Source: Luteibaculum oceani (GTDB lineage Bacteria > Bacteroidota > Bacteroidia > Flavobacteriales_D > Luteibaculaceae). From it: a stretch of DNA of 64,000 nt. The first letter of the stretch is position 1. Every line of letters begins with the position of its first letter. Positions 18,899 to 27,460 of this stretch are shown one piece after another. Under the pieces are notes generated by a model, which saw only the letters and a program-made list of their open reading frames with translations, ran no database searches and had not been told where the DNA came from. Made by a program: the position numbers and the translations under genes. Location: NCBI RefSeq assembly GCF_007995015.1, contig NZ_VORB01000003.1, positions 124,001-188,000 on the forward strand, read 5' to 3'.

Positions 18899-20022
18899 TT
18901 TAAAAATTTAATCAAGGTTTCAGAAATAAAGCTTACCGTGCTTTCCTCTAATTCGCTATGCATTGGCAATGATAAAACTACATCGGTTAAATCATTGGTA
19001 TTTTTTAGATGAGATTCATCTGTTGTTAAATGTTTGTATGCCTCCTGCCTATGAACAGGAACAGGGTAATATAACATGGCTGGTATACCGTGCTCACCTA
19101 AATGAGCTATTAATCCATCGCGATTAACCCCAGTTAGTTTTAAAGTATACTGGTGAAACACGTGCGTTGAATAATCTGCTCTTTTAGGAGTAGAGATTTG
19201 CTCGTACGGAGCAAAAGCTTTGTCGTATAAATCGGCCGCATTTCTTCTAGCATCGTTGTATCCATCAAGATGAGGAAGTTTTACTCTTAAAATGGCAGCT
19301 TGGATACTATCTAATCGGGAGTTTACACCAACCAAGCTGTGGTAATATCTTACTTCCTGACCGTGGTTGGCTATTTTTCTAATAACCGTTGCCAGTTCGT
19401 CGTTATTGGTAAACAACGCTCCACCGTCGCCATAGCAACCTAAGTTTTTGGAAGGGAAAAATGAGGTGGTTCCAATATCTCCTATTGTACCTGCCTTGGC
19501 CTTTTTTCCATCTTTAAAAATATAATCCGCTCCAATGGCTTGCGCTGTATCTTCAACAACTGCAAGATTATGTTTCGACGCAATACTTAAAATTCCTTCC
19601 ATTTCAGCACATTGCCCGTATAGGTGAACAGGAACAATAGCTTTGGTTTTTGGCGTAATTGCTTTTTCTAGAGCGCTTAGATCCATGGTAAATGTATCTG
19701 GATCAACATCTACAAAAACAGGAACTAATCCAAGTAGAGCGATAACCTCAACGGTTGCTACATAGGTAAAACTAGGAGTAATTACTTCATCACCAGGCTT
19801 CAACCCCAAGCCCATCATTGCAATTTGCAGGGCATCGGTTCCATTTGCGCATGGAATTACGTGCTTAACTCCTAAATAATTGGCTAGTTCATCCGAAAAC
19901 GCCTTTACTTCTGGTCCATTTATAAATGCAGTAGATTCAACTACATCGATAATTGCTTTATCTATTTGCCCCTTAATTTTTTGGTATTGAGAGGCCAAAT
20001 CCACCATGGGTAAACCCTTCAT
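18895..20022 (-). CDS. wbpE: DegT/DnrJ/EryC1 aminotransferase, WbpE/WlbC type
   Basis: A PLP-dependent sugar aminotransferase of about 375 residues. CANGTDAL, PSFTYVAT, VEDTAQAIGA and the Schiff-base lysine K192 in SFFPSKNLGCYGDGGA are all present. WbpE/WlbC transfers an amino group from glutamate to the 3-keto-UDP-GlcNAcA made by WbpB. I place the start at 20022: the longer frame back to 20229 would run through the divergent gene and has no homology-like features. Its mate ugd overlaps by four bases. The other Wbp-like genes are in a separate operon about 5 kb away, so the functional link is inference; a generic sugar aminotransferase is the alternative. Confidence 0.85.
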   Translation of the reverse strand: MKGLPMVDLASQYQKIKGQIDKAIIDVVESTAFINGPEVKAFSDELANYLGVKHVIPCANGTDALQIAMMGLGLKPGDEVITPSFTYVATVEVIALLGLVPVFVDVDPDTFTMDLSALEKAITPKTKAIVPVHLYGQCAEMEGILSIASKHNLAVVEDTAQAIGADYIFKDGKKAKAGTIGDIGTTSFFPSKNLGCYGDGGALFTNNDELATVIRKIANHGQEVRYYHSLVGVNSRLDSIQAAILRVKLPHLDGYNDARRNAADLYDKAFAPYEQISTPKRADYSTHVFHQYTLKLTGVNRDGLIAHLGEHGIPAMLYYPVPVHRQEAYKHLTTDESHLKNTNDLTDVVLSLPMHSELEESTVSFISETLIKFLK

Positions 20023-20040
20023 GAAAGGAATATTTAAATT

Positions 20041-20070
20041 TGGGGCGAATATACATAATAAAGCGCCCCA
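20041..20070. promoter_or_regulatory. Inverted repeat between the divergent wbpE-like and outer-membrane genes
   Basis: TGGGGCG at 20041-20047 and CGCCCCA at 20064-20070, 16 bases apart, centred in the 82-base divergent region. It is GC-rich in an AT-rich spacer. It could be an operator or a 5' hairpin. Confidence 0.4.
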
Positions 20071-20104
20071 TAATCGGTTCTTTTTGCACCGCAAAATTCT
20101 AGAA

Positions 20105-20863
20105 ATGATAAAGAAAATAGGTCTAGTTGCCTCTTTAATTTTTATTACTGCTACTGTATTTGGACAGGATACCAAAGCATCAAAAACTGAGAGTTTCCCC
20201 GAAATTTCAATCAATTTCGGAACCTTCATCCCAGCTGCAGATTACGATGAATACTTTGGTACTCATTTTCAAATCGGAGGAAAATTCGCATATAAAACCC
20301 TACAAAACACAAAGTTCGGATTGGAAGGGAATTTTGTTTTTGGGAACAGAGTGGATAGTGAAAACATGCTGAAACATGTTAGAACTAAAAACAATGAGAT
20401 TATTGATGAAGACGGGCAGTTGGCCACCGTACTTTTCTTTCAGAGAGGATTTCATTTTCTGGCAACTGGTGGGAAAATCTTCCCTAAGATCTGGGGACAA
20501 AACAGCAACTCGGGCTTAACCGCAGAATTCGGATTGGGTTACATGCAACATAAAATACGAGTTGAAAACCAAAATAATAGAGTACCCTTTATTGACGGGG
20601 AATATGAAAAGGGGTATGACAGGCTAACAAACGGACTCGTATTAAAGCAATCTATTGGTATAACCCACTACAGCAATAACAAACTGGCAAATTTTTATGT
20701 CAATTTTGAGATGTACGAAGGATTTACCAAAAACAGAAGGGACTACAATTTCGATTTAGATGGTCCAGACAAAAGAGCGAGATTAGATTTGGCCTTTGGA
20801 ATTAAATTTGGCTGGATATTCCTCCTTCAATCAAGAATTTCTAACGAGTACTATATCGATTAA
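20105..20863 (+). CDS. Secreted or outer-membrane protein of unknown function, probable beta-barrel
   Basis: About 252 residues from the ATG at 20105, which begins a signal peptide (MIKKIGLVASLIFITATVFG, cleavage near FGQD). The rest is rich in alternating polar and aromatic strands (FPEISINFGTFIPA, IGGKFAYKT, FGLEGNFVFG, GLGYMQHKIRV, LDLAFGIKFGWIF), which suggests an outer-membrane beta-barrel of 8-12 strands. The gene is followed two bases later by the Kdo transferase, so they are cotranscribed. An upstream start at 20006 would give a cytoplasmic-looking extension overlapping the divergent aminotransferase and is unlikely. Function unknown; a link with LPS assembly is possible by context only. 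Confidence 0.72.
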   Translation: MIKKIGLVASLIFITATVFGQDTKASKTESFPEISINFGTFIPAADYDEYFGTHFQIGGKFAYKTLQNTKFGLEGNFVFGNRVDSENMLKHVRTKNNEIIDEDGQLATVLFFQRGFHFLATGGKIFPKIWGQNSNSGLTAEFGLGYMQHKIRVENQNNRVPFIDGEYEKGYDRLTNGLVLKQSIGITHYSNNKLANFYVNFEMYEGFTKNRRDYNFDLDGPDKRARLDLAFGIKFGWIFLLQSRISNEYYID

Positions 20864-20865
20864 GC

Positions 20866-22077
20866 TTGCAGATTTTGCACCATATTGCCGTATGCCTTTA
20901 TGGCTTTGCTATTAGATTGGTAAGCCCTTTTAATTCTAAAGCAAGAACTTGGATTCACGGGAGAAAAAATCAATTTCCCAAAATAGCAGCCACTGCAAAG
21001 CAAGGCAACCCTGCTATTTTTCACTGTGCTTCCCTAGGCGAATATGAACAGGCCGTCCCACTAATTAAGGAGTATCATACGGCCCATCCTGACACCCCAA
21101 TATGGGTGAGTTTTTTTTCTCCCAGCGGTTTCGAAAACGCAAAATTATTGCCCTGTATAACCTTCAAGTTCTACCTGCCACTGGATACTACAGGGAATGC
21201 AAAAAAGTTACTAAAAGCTGTTCGGCCCGTAGTTTTTGTATTTGTTAAATACGATATCTGGCCCAATCTAATCAGTATCCTTTCTAAAGAAAATATTCCA
21301 TTTCATTTGGTAGCCGCCCACTTTAAGGCAAAACAAATCTACTTTAAACCCTGGGGTGGATATTACCGCCAAACCCTTAGAAGGTTTAATTCCATTGGGG
21401 TTCAATTCAAAGAGAACCTTAAACTAATTGACAAAATATACGAGAAGCCCTATCACATGGGCGATACGCGATTTGAGCAGGTACTATCTACTGCAAACAC
21501 GAAATGGGAAGATGAATACATCGCCGAATTTTCTAAAAATAGTTTTACCATCATTTTTGGAAGTTGCTGGGAACCAGAACTGGAAATTCTATCCAACTTC
21601 GTTAAAAACAATCCAAACCATTCATTTAAATTTATCATAGCGCCGCATCGTGTAGACCCTGAGTTTATAAAGTATATCCAGCAAAAATTGGGGAACGTCA
21701 TAAACATCCATTCAAAACAAAGCGATTGGGAAAGTAATTTATTGCTTATTGATAGCATAGGTATTTTAAAATATGCCTACCGATATGCAGACTTTGCCTT
21801 TGTAGGGGGAGGTTTTAGGAATAAAGTTCACAATATTTTAGAGCCATTGGCATATGGTATCCCTGTAGCTACAGGTCCAAAACACTCCGATTATCCCGAA
21901 GTTAAATCTGCCAACCACCAAGGAGTGCATTTTGAAATTTCAAACGCAACAGAGTTCAGCTCCTTAACATCCAAAAAAGAAGAATTAAAGCAGCTGAAGC
22001 CCTTTTGTACCGATTGGATTATAGACAATACTGGAGGAGCGGTTAAAGCTATGTCCAGAATTGCCGTCCTGAAATAG
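20866..22077 (+). CDS. waaA: 3-deoxy-D-manno-octulosonic acid (Kdo) transferase
   Basis: 403 residues, close to the usual WaaA/KdtA length, GT-B fold. It moves Kdo from CMP-Kdo to lipid A precursor at the inner face of the inner membrane. The acceptor-site motif CASLGEYEQ (about 54-62) with its catalytic glutamate, VFVKYDIWPNL, FGSCWEPE, IIAPHR and the C-terminal GGGF..KVHNILEPLAYGIPVATGP are all visible. The start is TTG at 20866, two bases after the outer-membrane gene stop; another TTG three codons in is possible. A 12-bp palindrome (AGTGAATTCACT, 22076-22087) overlaps the stop codon. Confidence 0.93.
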   Translation: MQILHHIAVCLYGFAIRLVSPFNSKARTWIHGRKNQFPKIAATAKQGNPAIFHCASLGEYEQAVPLIKEYHTAHPDTPIWVSFFSPSGFENAKLLPCITFKFYLPLDTTGNAKKLLKAVRPVVFVFVKYDIWPNLISILSKENIPFHLVAAHFKAKQIYFKPWGGYYRQTLRRFNSIGVQFKENLKLIDKIYEKPYHMGDTRFEQVLSTANTKWEDEYIAEFSKNSFTIIFGSCWEPELEILSNFVKNNPNHSFKFIIAPHRVDPEFIKYIQQKLGNVINIHSKQSDWESNLLLIDSIGILKYAYRYADFAFVGGGFRNKVHNILEPLAYGIPVATGPKHSDYPEVKSANHQGVHFEISNATEFSSLTSKKEELKQLKPFCTDWIIDNTGGAVKAMSRIAVLK

Positions 22078-22189
22078 TGAATTCACTTATCGATGAATTT
22101 GTGTCGTTAAACTAAAACTCTGTATCGTTAATCCTGTTATACTCCATGTTTACTCCCAAATAGAGTTACTTTATAGTAAACGAAGAGTT

Positions 22190-22798
22190 ATGGTTGTATT
22201 CAATTCCCTCCAACCGGAGAAAGCATTTGAGATATCGGAGAAAAACGAAATATTGTTAAGCAGGCTTAAGCACTTGTTCAACCATCACTCGTTCTTAAAT
22301 TATTTAGTAGTTCATTCGGAGGATGACGAACACTTACTACGATATTCAACTCTCAATCAGCCCTACACCGACCCAGAGTTTCTTTCTTTAATTGTAAAGC
22401 CCAAGAGATTCAAAATCAATGCAGTTGACCACATTCTAAAAACAGGTTCTGCGACAATAAATCATTTACCTATTACTCGTCGAGATATTCACCGTGCATA
22501 TAGAATTCCAGACATCCAGTCATTTCCCAAGTTTTCTGAAACGGACTTTACGAAAGAGTTTTATAGAGAAGATTTTAGTACACCCTGCATAGCAGAGGCT
22601 AGTATAAAAATGGGGTTGACCTACGATAGCCACGTTACTATTGTTCCCGAAGAAATGGTGCTACTCAAATTCAGAATTGCATTTTTAGCCTACGATCAAA
22701 TAGGCCACAACAGACTGACCTCACCAATGCTGAGCATAGTGGATGCCATTCAACCTATGGATTTTAAAGTAGAACGAACCACTCGTAAAGCTATGTAG
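22190..22798 (+). CDS. Conserved-looking cytoplasmic protein of unknown function
   Basis: 202 residues, no signal peptide or membrane segment; mixed alpha/beta composition. I recognise no motif. Start ATG at 22190. The leader contains an inverted repeat (GTTTACT 22148-22154 and AGTAAAC 22175-22181) 9 bases before the ATG, and the last eight bases overlap the convergent EI24 gene. Codon use looks like that of the neighbours, so it is probably a real gene and not recently acquired. Confidence 0.62.
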   Translation: MVVFNSLQPEKAFEISEKNEILLSRLKHLFNHHSFLNYLVVHSEDDEHLLRYSTLNQPYTDPEFLSLIVKPKRFKINAVDHILKTGSATINHLPITRRDIHRAYRIPDIQSFPKFSETDFTKEFYREDFSTPCIAEASIKMGLTYDSHVTIVPEEMVLLKFRIAFLAYDQIGHNRLTSPMLSIVDAIQPMDFKVERTTRKAM

Positions 22799-23579
22799 TT
22801 ACTAGGGTTGAATCTGACTTGGGTTTAAACTCTTTAATGAAAGCTATAGTCGCCGCAACGCAGGAAAGAATTGGCGCTACAATCCCACCTAAAATCGGGA
22901 TAAAAAACAAAAGGGAAAATACCGTACCAATTCCAACCGATAGTCCCATATTGGATCTAATTATCCGAACACTTTTAGAATAGGAATATCTATACCTCTC
23001 TGAGTTATAGTCTAGGAATGAAAATCCGTAGAAGTATGCGGCAATGAAGAAAATTACAATAGGGTAAAAAGGAGCGAAAACAGGTAAAAATATTGAGACT
23101 ACTAATAGCACCAAGGTTGCTGCATATTCAAGAAATAGATTTCGAAGCGCAATTACTATCCCACGAAGCACATCCTTATATAACTGTGGTAATGAAAAGG
23201 GAAACTGCCTACCGGTTTGATGGGTATCAACCCGCTCGGAAATGATTGCTAAGACTGGGGAAAGAATAATAAAAACAATGTACTTGTTAACGATATAATA
23301 GGTGTAAAAGAAAAGCACCTTAAATACGATCCAGACCAAATAAAACACAACCTTATCTAAAAAGCCATCAGGAGTGTCCTGGTCCCATAATAATGCCTTT
23401 AGCGTTTCAACCGTCCATTCGGTTAAACCCGTAATAAGCGTTGCACCACCCCACAATATTCCTATTGCCAATAAAATGGGCCAAACAAAATAATGCCATA
23501 AACCGTGCTCTCGAATATGCTGGTACGCCAATTTATGACTTCTTACCCCTAATAAAAACTGCTTTGTAAATCGGTTCAT
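22791..23579 (-). CDS. EI24/CysZ-like integral membrane protein
   Basis: 262 residues with about six hydrophobic segments (around 30-50, 78-116, 148-190, 217-247). The pattern HGLWHYFVWP near the N-terminus, ILSPVLAIISERVD, a reentrant-looking FYPIVIFFIAAYFYGFSFLDY and FFIPILGGIVAPILS matches the EI24 domain family (CysZ-like), whose E. coli member takes up sulfate. In Bacteroidota the substrate is not established. Start ATG at 23579, with purB divergent 72 bases away. Tail-to-tail overlap with the unknown gene at 22190. Confidence 0.8.
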   Translation of the reverse strand: MNRFTKQFLLGVRSHKLAYQHIREHGLWHYFVWPILLAIGILWGGATLITGLTEWTVETLKALLWDQDTPDGFLDKVVFYLVWIVFKVLFFYTYYIVNKYIVFIILSPVLAIISERVDTHQTGRQFPFSLPQLYKDVLRGIVIALRNLFLEYAATLVLLVVSIFLPVFAPFYPIVIFFIAAYFYGFSFLDYNSERYRYSYSKSVRIIRSNMGLSVGIGTVFSLLFFIPILGGIVAPILSCVAATIAFIKEFKPKSDSTLVTT

Positions 23580-23596
23580 GTGTAATTATAATCGAA

Positions 23597-23631
23597 TTGT
23601 GTTCGTGTCCCCGCCAATTATAATAATTTTG
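23597..23631 (+). promoter_or_regulatory. Bacteroidota-type promoter of purB
   Basis: TTG at 23597-23599 and an exact TAnnTTTG (TAATTTTG) at 23624-23631, spaced by 24 bases, 20 bases before the ATG. Confidence 0.6.
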
Positions 23632-23651
23632 CCAAAAGTTAATCGAGAGTT

Positions 23652-25001
23652 ATGACGGAAAGCTTAAACGCTTTATCACCATTAGACGGAAGATATAGAA
23701 GAGGAACGGAAGAGCTAAGAAAGTATTTTTCAGAAGCAGGACTTATTCGCTACAGAGTAAAAGTTGAAGTTAGATACCTAATTGCCCTAATAGAAGCAAA
23801 GGTTCCAGGATTAGAAAACATCGATCCAAGCTCAATAAATAAACTGGTTGAATGGGGTGAAAACCTCCAGGAAAATGACCTTATCCAGGTTAAAGAAACT
23901 GAGAAAGTTACCAACCACGATGTAAAGGCAGTAGAGTACCTTATTAAAGCAAAACTGCAGGATTTAAATCTTTCTCAAATCGAAGAATTTGTTCATTTTG
24001 GACTTACTTCTCAAGATGTAAATAACACCAGCGTACCATTATCTATAAAGGATTGCCACGAGGAAGTAGTAGTTCCAAAAGTTAATGAGCTACTGAATCT
24101 TTTAAGAGATCTTGCTAAAAAATGGAAGGATATTTCCATGCTAGCACGTACGCACGGACAACCTGCAAGCCCAACAAAATTGGGTAAGGAAATTATGGTG
24201 TTTGTTGAGCGTATCGAAAAGCAATTAAAGAACCTTGAAACCATTGCTTTCGAAGCTAAATTTGGTGGAGCTACCGGAGCATTTAATGCGCATCACATTG
24301 CCTATCCGCAAATTAACTGGGTGGATTTTGGAAACAAATTTGTAGCTGAAAAGCTAGGACTAACACGTCAGCAAACCACAACACAAATAGAGCATTACGA
24401 TAACCTTGCAGCTTACTTTCAGGGGTTGATGCGAATCAACACCATCATTGTAGATTTAGATCGCGATATGTGGACCTACATCTCCATGGACTACTTCAAA
24501 CAACAAATTAAAAAGGGAGAAGTAGGATCTTCGGCAATGCCTCACAAGGTAAATCCAATAGATTTTGAAAACAGTGAAGGAAACCTTGGTTTAGCTAACG
24601 CAATTTTCGATCACCTTTCTAACAAATTACCTGTTAGTAGACTCCAACGAGATCTGACCGATTCAACCGTTTTAAGAAACATCGGAGTTCCAATGGGACA
24701 CATGATCGTAGCAATAAACGCAACCTTAAGAGGACTTAATAAGGTTATTGTAAACGAGGATAAAATAAGATTTGATCTAGAGCAGAACTGGGCGGTTGTT
24801 GCCGAGGCTATCCAAACTGTTTTAAGACGAATTGGTTACCCTAAACCCTATGAAGCTTTAAAAGATCTTACCAGAAATAATACGGTAATAAATCAAGATA
24901 GTATTTCGAATTTTGTGGATGGACTAAACATCAATGAAGAACTTAAAGCAGAACTAAAACAAATTACTCCTTGGAATTACACTGGAGTAACCTTGGTGTA
25001 A
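23652..25001 (+). CDS. purB: Adenylosuccinate lyase
   Basis: 449 residues. It cleaves SAICAR and adenylosuccinate, releasing fumarate, in purine synthesis. The N-terminus (LNALSPLDGRYRRG), ARTHGQPASPTKLGKE with the catalytic histidine, and the fumarase/lyase signature GSSAMPHKVNPIDFEN near residue 295 identify it. Length and start agree with the PurB subgroup of E. coli. The last base of its stop overlaps the ATG of the ABC exporter (TAATG), so the two form an operon. Confidence 0.96.
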   Translation: MTESLNALSPLDGRYRRGTEELRKYFSEAGLIRYRVKVEVRYLIALIEAKVPGLENIDPSSINKLVEWGENLQENDLIQVKETEKVTNHDVKAVEYLIKAKLQDLNLSQIEEFVHFGLTSQDVNNTSVPLSIKDCHEEVVVPKVNELLNLLRDLAKKWKDISMLARTHGQPASPTKLGKEIMVFVERIEKQLKNLETIAFEAKFGGATGAFNAHHIAYPQINWVDFGNKFVAEKLGLTRQQTTTQIEHYDNLAAYFQGLMRINTIIVDLDRDMWTYISMDYFKQQIKKGEVGSSAMPHKVNPIDFENSEGNLGLANAIFDHLSNKLPVSRLQRDLTDSTVLRNIGVPMGHMIVAINATLRGLNKVIVNEDKIRFDLEQNWAVVAEAIQTVLRRIGYPKPYEALKDLTRNNTVINQDSISNFVDGLNINEELKAELKQITPWNYTGVTLV

Positions 25002-26824
25002 TGAATCGATTTCAATTTGTATTCAGCAAGCTTAAGCCCTACAAACTCCATGTAGGGCTTAACATCTTTTTCAACCTCCTCACCTCCCTTTTTAGTTTAT
25101 TTTCTTTTGCATCCATCATTCCTTTTTTGGACATTCTATTTGGTGGAAAAACCGAGCTTCTACCCCACCCTGGTGAGTTTGAGTTTTCGTCAGATTATAT
25201 CCTCGGTTTACTTAATCATCACATTGCTCAATTTATCTCGGAACAAGGAAAAATGGAGGCACTCCTTTATGTGTGCTTCTTTATTGTTTCCATGTTTATA
25301 ATGAAAAATATTTGCCGCTACTTTGCTTTTTACCACATGGCTCCTATCCGAAACGGAGTGGTAAGGGACATTAGAGAGAGCATACATCAGCGCATGCTTA
25401 AGCTTCCCATATTTTATTTTTCTGAGGAAAGAAAGGGAAATCTTATAACCAAAGTTACTAGTGATGTTACCGAAATAGAGTGGAGTATAATAGGTTCTTT
25501 GGAAATGATTTTCAGGGATCCCATTACCTTCATTATTTACCTCGGGACTATGTTCCTAATGAATTGGAAACTGACGCTTTTTGTATTAATTCTTCTGCCC
25601 ATTTCGGGAATAATTATTTCCAGCATTGCGAAAAAATTAAAGAAAGCAGCGCAACAAGGTCAAAACAAACTGGGAGAAGTTATTTCTATAATTGAGGAGT
25701 CGCTAAGTGGAATGCGCATTCTTAAAGCCTTTAACGCTGAAGAGCAACAGCACGATAAGTTTAACAAGGAAAACAACCATTACTATTCGCTAATGGTTAA
25801 GCTTTTCAGAAGACAATATATGGCTTCACCAATCTCCGAAGTCCTTGGAGCCACTTCGCTTGTTGTTGTCTTGTTTTATGGTGGGAATTTAATTCTTAAC
25901 GACACCTCCAATTTTGATGGAGCATTCTTCGTAACCTTTCTGATTATTTTCTCACAACTCATCCCGCCAGCAAAGTCCTTTTCTGAGGCCTTCTTTAAGC
26001 TGAAAAAGGGTATGGCGTCGGCCAATAGAATTAACGAATTGTTTTTGGCGGAAGAAGAACCTGTTGTTAAAGGGAAAAATCTTCCTTTGAAGGAGTTCAA
26101 TAGCTCAATAGTACTTAAGAATTTAAACTTTAAATACCCCAACGGAAAAACGGCTCTTAAGCAGTTAAATCTTGAAATTAAAAAAGGGGAAACTGTTGCT
26201 TTGGTTGGACAATCGGGATCGGGGAAAAGCACATTAATCTCATTACTTCCCGCCTTTTTCCCAGTTGAAAAAGGGCTTATTTTACTTGATGGAACTTGCC
26301 TAACAGATTACAACCTAAGAGACCTTAGAAAGCTTTTCGGCATAGTAACTCAGGATGCCATTTTATTCAACGACACCATTGCAAACAACATTGCAGTGGG
26401 GAATCCTAATGCAACCAGGGAGGAGATTGAGCAAGCAGCAAAAATTGCGAATGCCCATGAGTTTATCAGCTCATTTGAGAACGGTTACGACTACAGAGTT
26501 GGAGATGGTGGTACGAAATTATCTGGCGGACAAAAGCAACGAGTTTCTATCGCGAGAGCCATATTAAAAAATCCACCCATTTTATTATTGGATGAGGCCA
26601 CCTCTGCACTTGATACGGAATCGGAAAAACTGGTTCAAGACGCCCTTACCAAGTTAATGCAAAACCGCACCTCCATTGTTATTGCCCATCGCTTGTCTAC
26701 TATAAATCAGGCCGACAGAATAGTGGTAATGCACGATGGGGAAATAGCGGAAATAGGTACCCACAAAGAGCTGCTAGATAAGAAAGGGAAATACTACAAT
26801 CTCCATACCCTCCAGCAGCTGTAA
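25001..26824 (+). CDS. MsbA-type ABC exporter (permease fused to ATPase)
   Basis: 607 residues from the ATG at 25001. The N-terminal half carries about six transmembrane helices with an ABC_membrane fold. The C-terminal ATPase has Walker A GQSGSGKST (~404), Q-loop TQDAILFND, signature LSGGQKQR (~507) and Walker B ILLLDEATSALD, plus a switch histidine in IVIAHRLST. The homodimeric exporters of this family flip lipid A, lipids or drugs out of the inner leaflet. The presence of waaA about 4 kb upstream is compatible with an MsbA role, but the substrate is not shown by the sequence. Translationally coupled to purB. Confidence 0.9.
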   Translation: MNRFQFVFSKLKPYKLHVGLNIFFNLLTSLFSLFSFASIIPFLDILFGGKTELLPHPGEFEFSSDYILGLLNHHIAQFISEQGKMEALLYVCFFIVSMFIMKNICRYFAFYHMAPIRNGVVRDIRESIHQRMLKLPIFYFSEERKGNLITKVTSDVTEIEWSIIGSLEMIFRDPITFIIYLGTMFLMNWKLTLFVLILLPISGIIISSIAKKLKKAAQQGQNKLGEVISIIEESLSGMRILKAFNAEEQQHDKFNKENNHYYSLMVKLFRRQYMASPISEVLGATSLVVVLFYGGNLILNDTSNFDGAFFVTFLIIFSQLIPPAKSFSEAFFKLKKGMASANRINELFLAEEEPVVKGKNLPLKEFNSSIVLKNLNFKYPNGKTALKQLNLEIKKGETVALVGQSGSGKSTLISLLPAFFPVEKGLILLDGTCLTDYNLRDLRKLFGIVTQDAILFNDTIANNIAVGNPNATREEIEQAAKIANAHEFISSFENGYDYRVGDGGTKLSGGQKQRVSIARAILKNPPILLLDEATSALDTESEKLVQDALTKLMQNRTSIVIAHRLSTINQADRIVVMHDGEIAEIGTHKELLDKKGKYYNLHTLQQL

Positions 26825-26833
26825 ACCGGTGAA

Positions 26834-26841
26834 TAACTTTG
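26834..26841 (+). promoter_or_regulatory. Possible TAnnTTTG element before the 179-residue gene
   Basis: TAACTTTG matches the consensus but lacks a clear upstream TTG and is 73 bases from the ATG at 26914. Confidence 0.35.
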
Positions 26842-26913
26842 TTAAAAGGCAATTTTCAGCAAAAGAATAATCGGTCTACAAATCATTAATTTAGCAAAAA
26901 GCTTTTCTCGGTT

Positions 26914-27453
26914 ATGTTGTCAATTTTTGGAAAGAAAAAAATCTCAGAAAATAACGTAGCCAACATCGTTGTCAACTTTATTTTTAAGCATACCGAAAAC
27001 GGTTTCCCTGAACTAATTGAGATCGTTGAAAACACACCTGAGTTTATCGTAAAGCCCGATATAGATCCAGAAAATATTGAGGATTTTCTGATGATCGTAT
27101 TGGTAGGGAATCTTAATTTCATCCCCATTTACTTTAATCCGGACCAAGAACAAAGGCTCAGAGATAAAATCATTGAAAAGTTTGCCAAGGCTACCCAGCT
27201 GGATGTAGCCACCCTAAAAACCCAAATTAAAACCTACAAAGATTTCATGGTTAGGGTTAACCACCCCTCTAAAAACATGATTTATGCAATGTCTAAATCA
27301 TTTTTTAGAAAGTACGGATTAAATGATTGTCAGGAAGAATTTTTCCGTACCCAAAAAGTACCTAACCCAATGTTCCAAAAGAGATTGGATAGTGTAATGA
27401 CAACCTACATCTTTAACTGGGAACAGTTTATAGGGAAATACAAAGTAGTGTAG
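26914..27453 (+). CDS. Cytoplasmic protein of unknown function
   Basis: 179 residues, no signal peptide, mostly helical with acidic stretches (IDPENIEDFL). It contains a short hydrophobic patch (MIVLVGNLNFIPIYF) but no convincing membrane helix. I recognise no family. It follows the ABC exporter by 89 bases and ends seven bases from the convergent lhgO gene. Codon use resembles the surrounding genes. A function cannot be proposed. Confidence 0.65.
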   Translation: MLSIFGKKKISENNVANIVVNFIFKHTENGFPELIEIVENTPEFIVKPDIDPENIEDFLMIVLVGNLNFIPIYFNPDQEQRLRDKIIEKFAKATQLDVATLKTQIKTYKDFMVRVNHPSKNMIYAMSKSFFRKYGLNDCQEEFFRTQKVPNPMFQKRLDSVMTTYIFNWEQFIGKYKVV

Positions 27454-27460
27454 AATATTT

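Noticed and set aside
20023-20229. N-terminal extension of the aminotransferase frame up to 20229
   Set aside because: It crosses the start of the divergent outer-membrane gene and has no family-like sequence; the true protein begins MKGLPMVDLAS.
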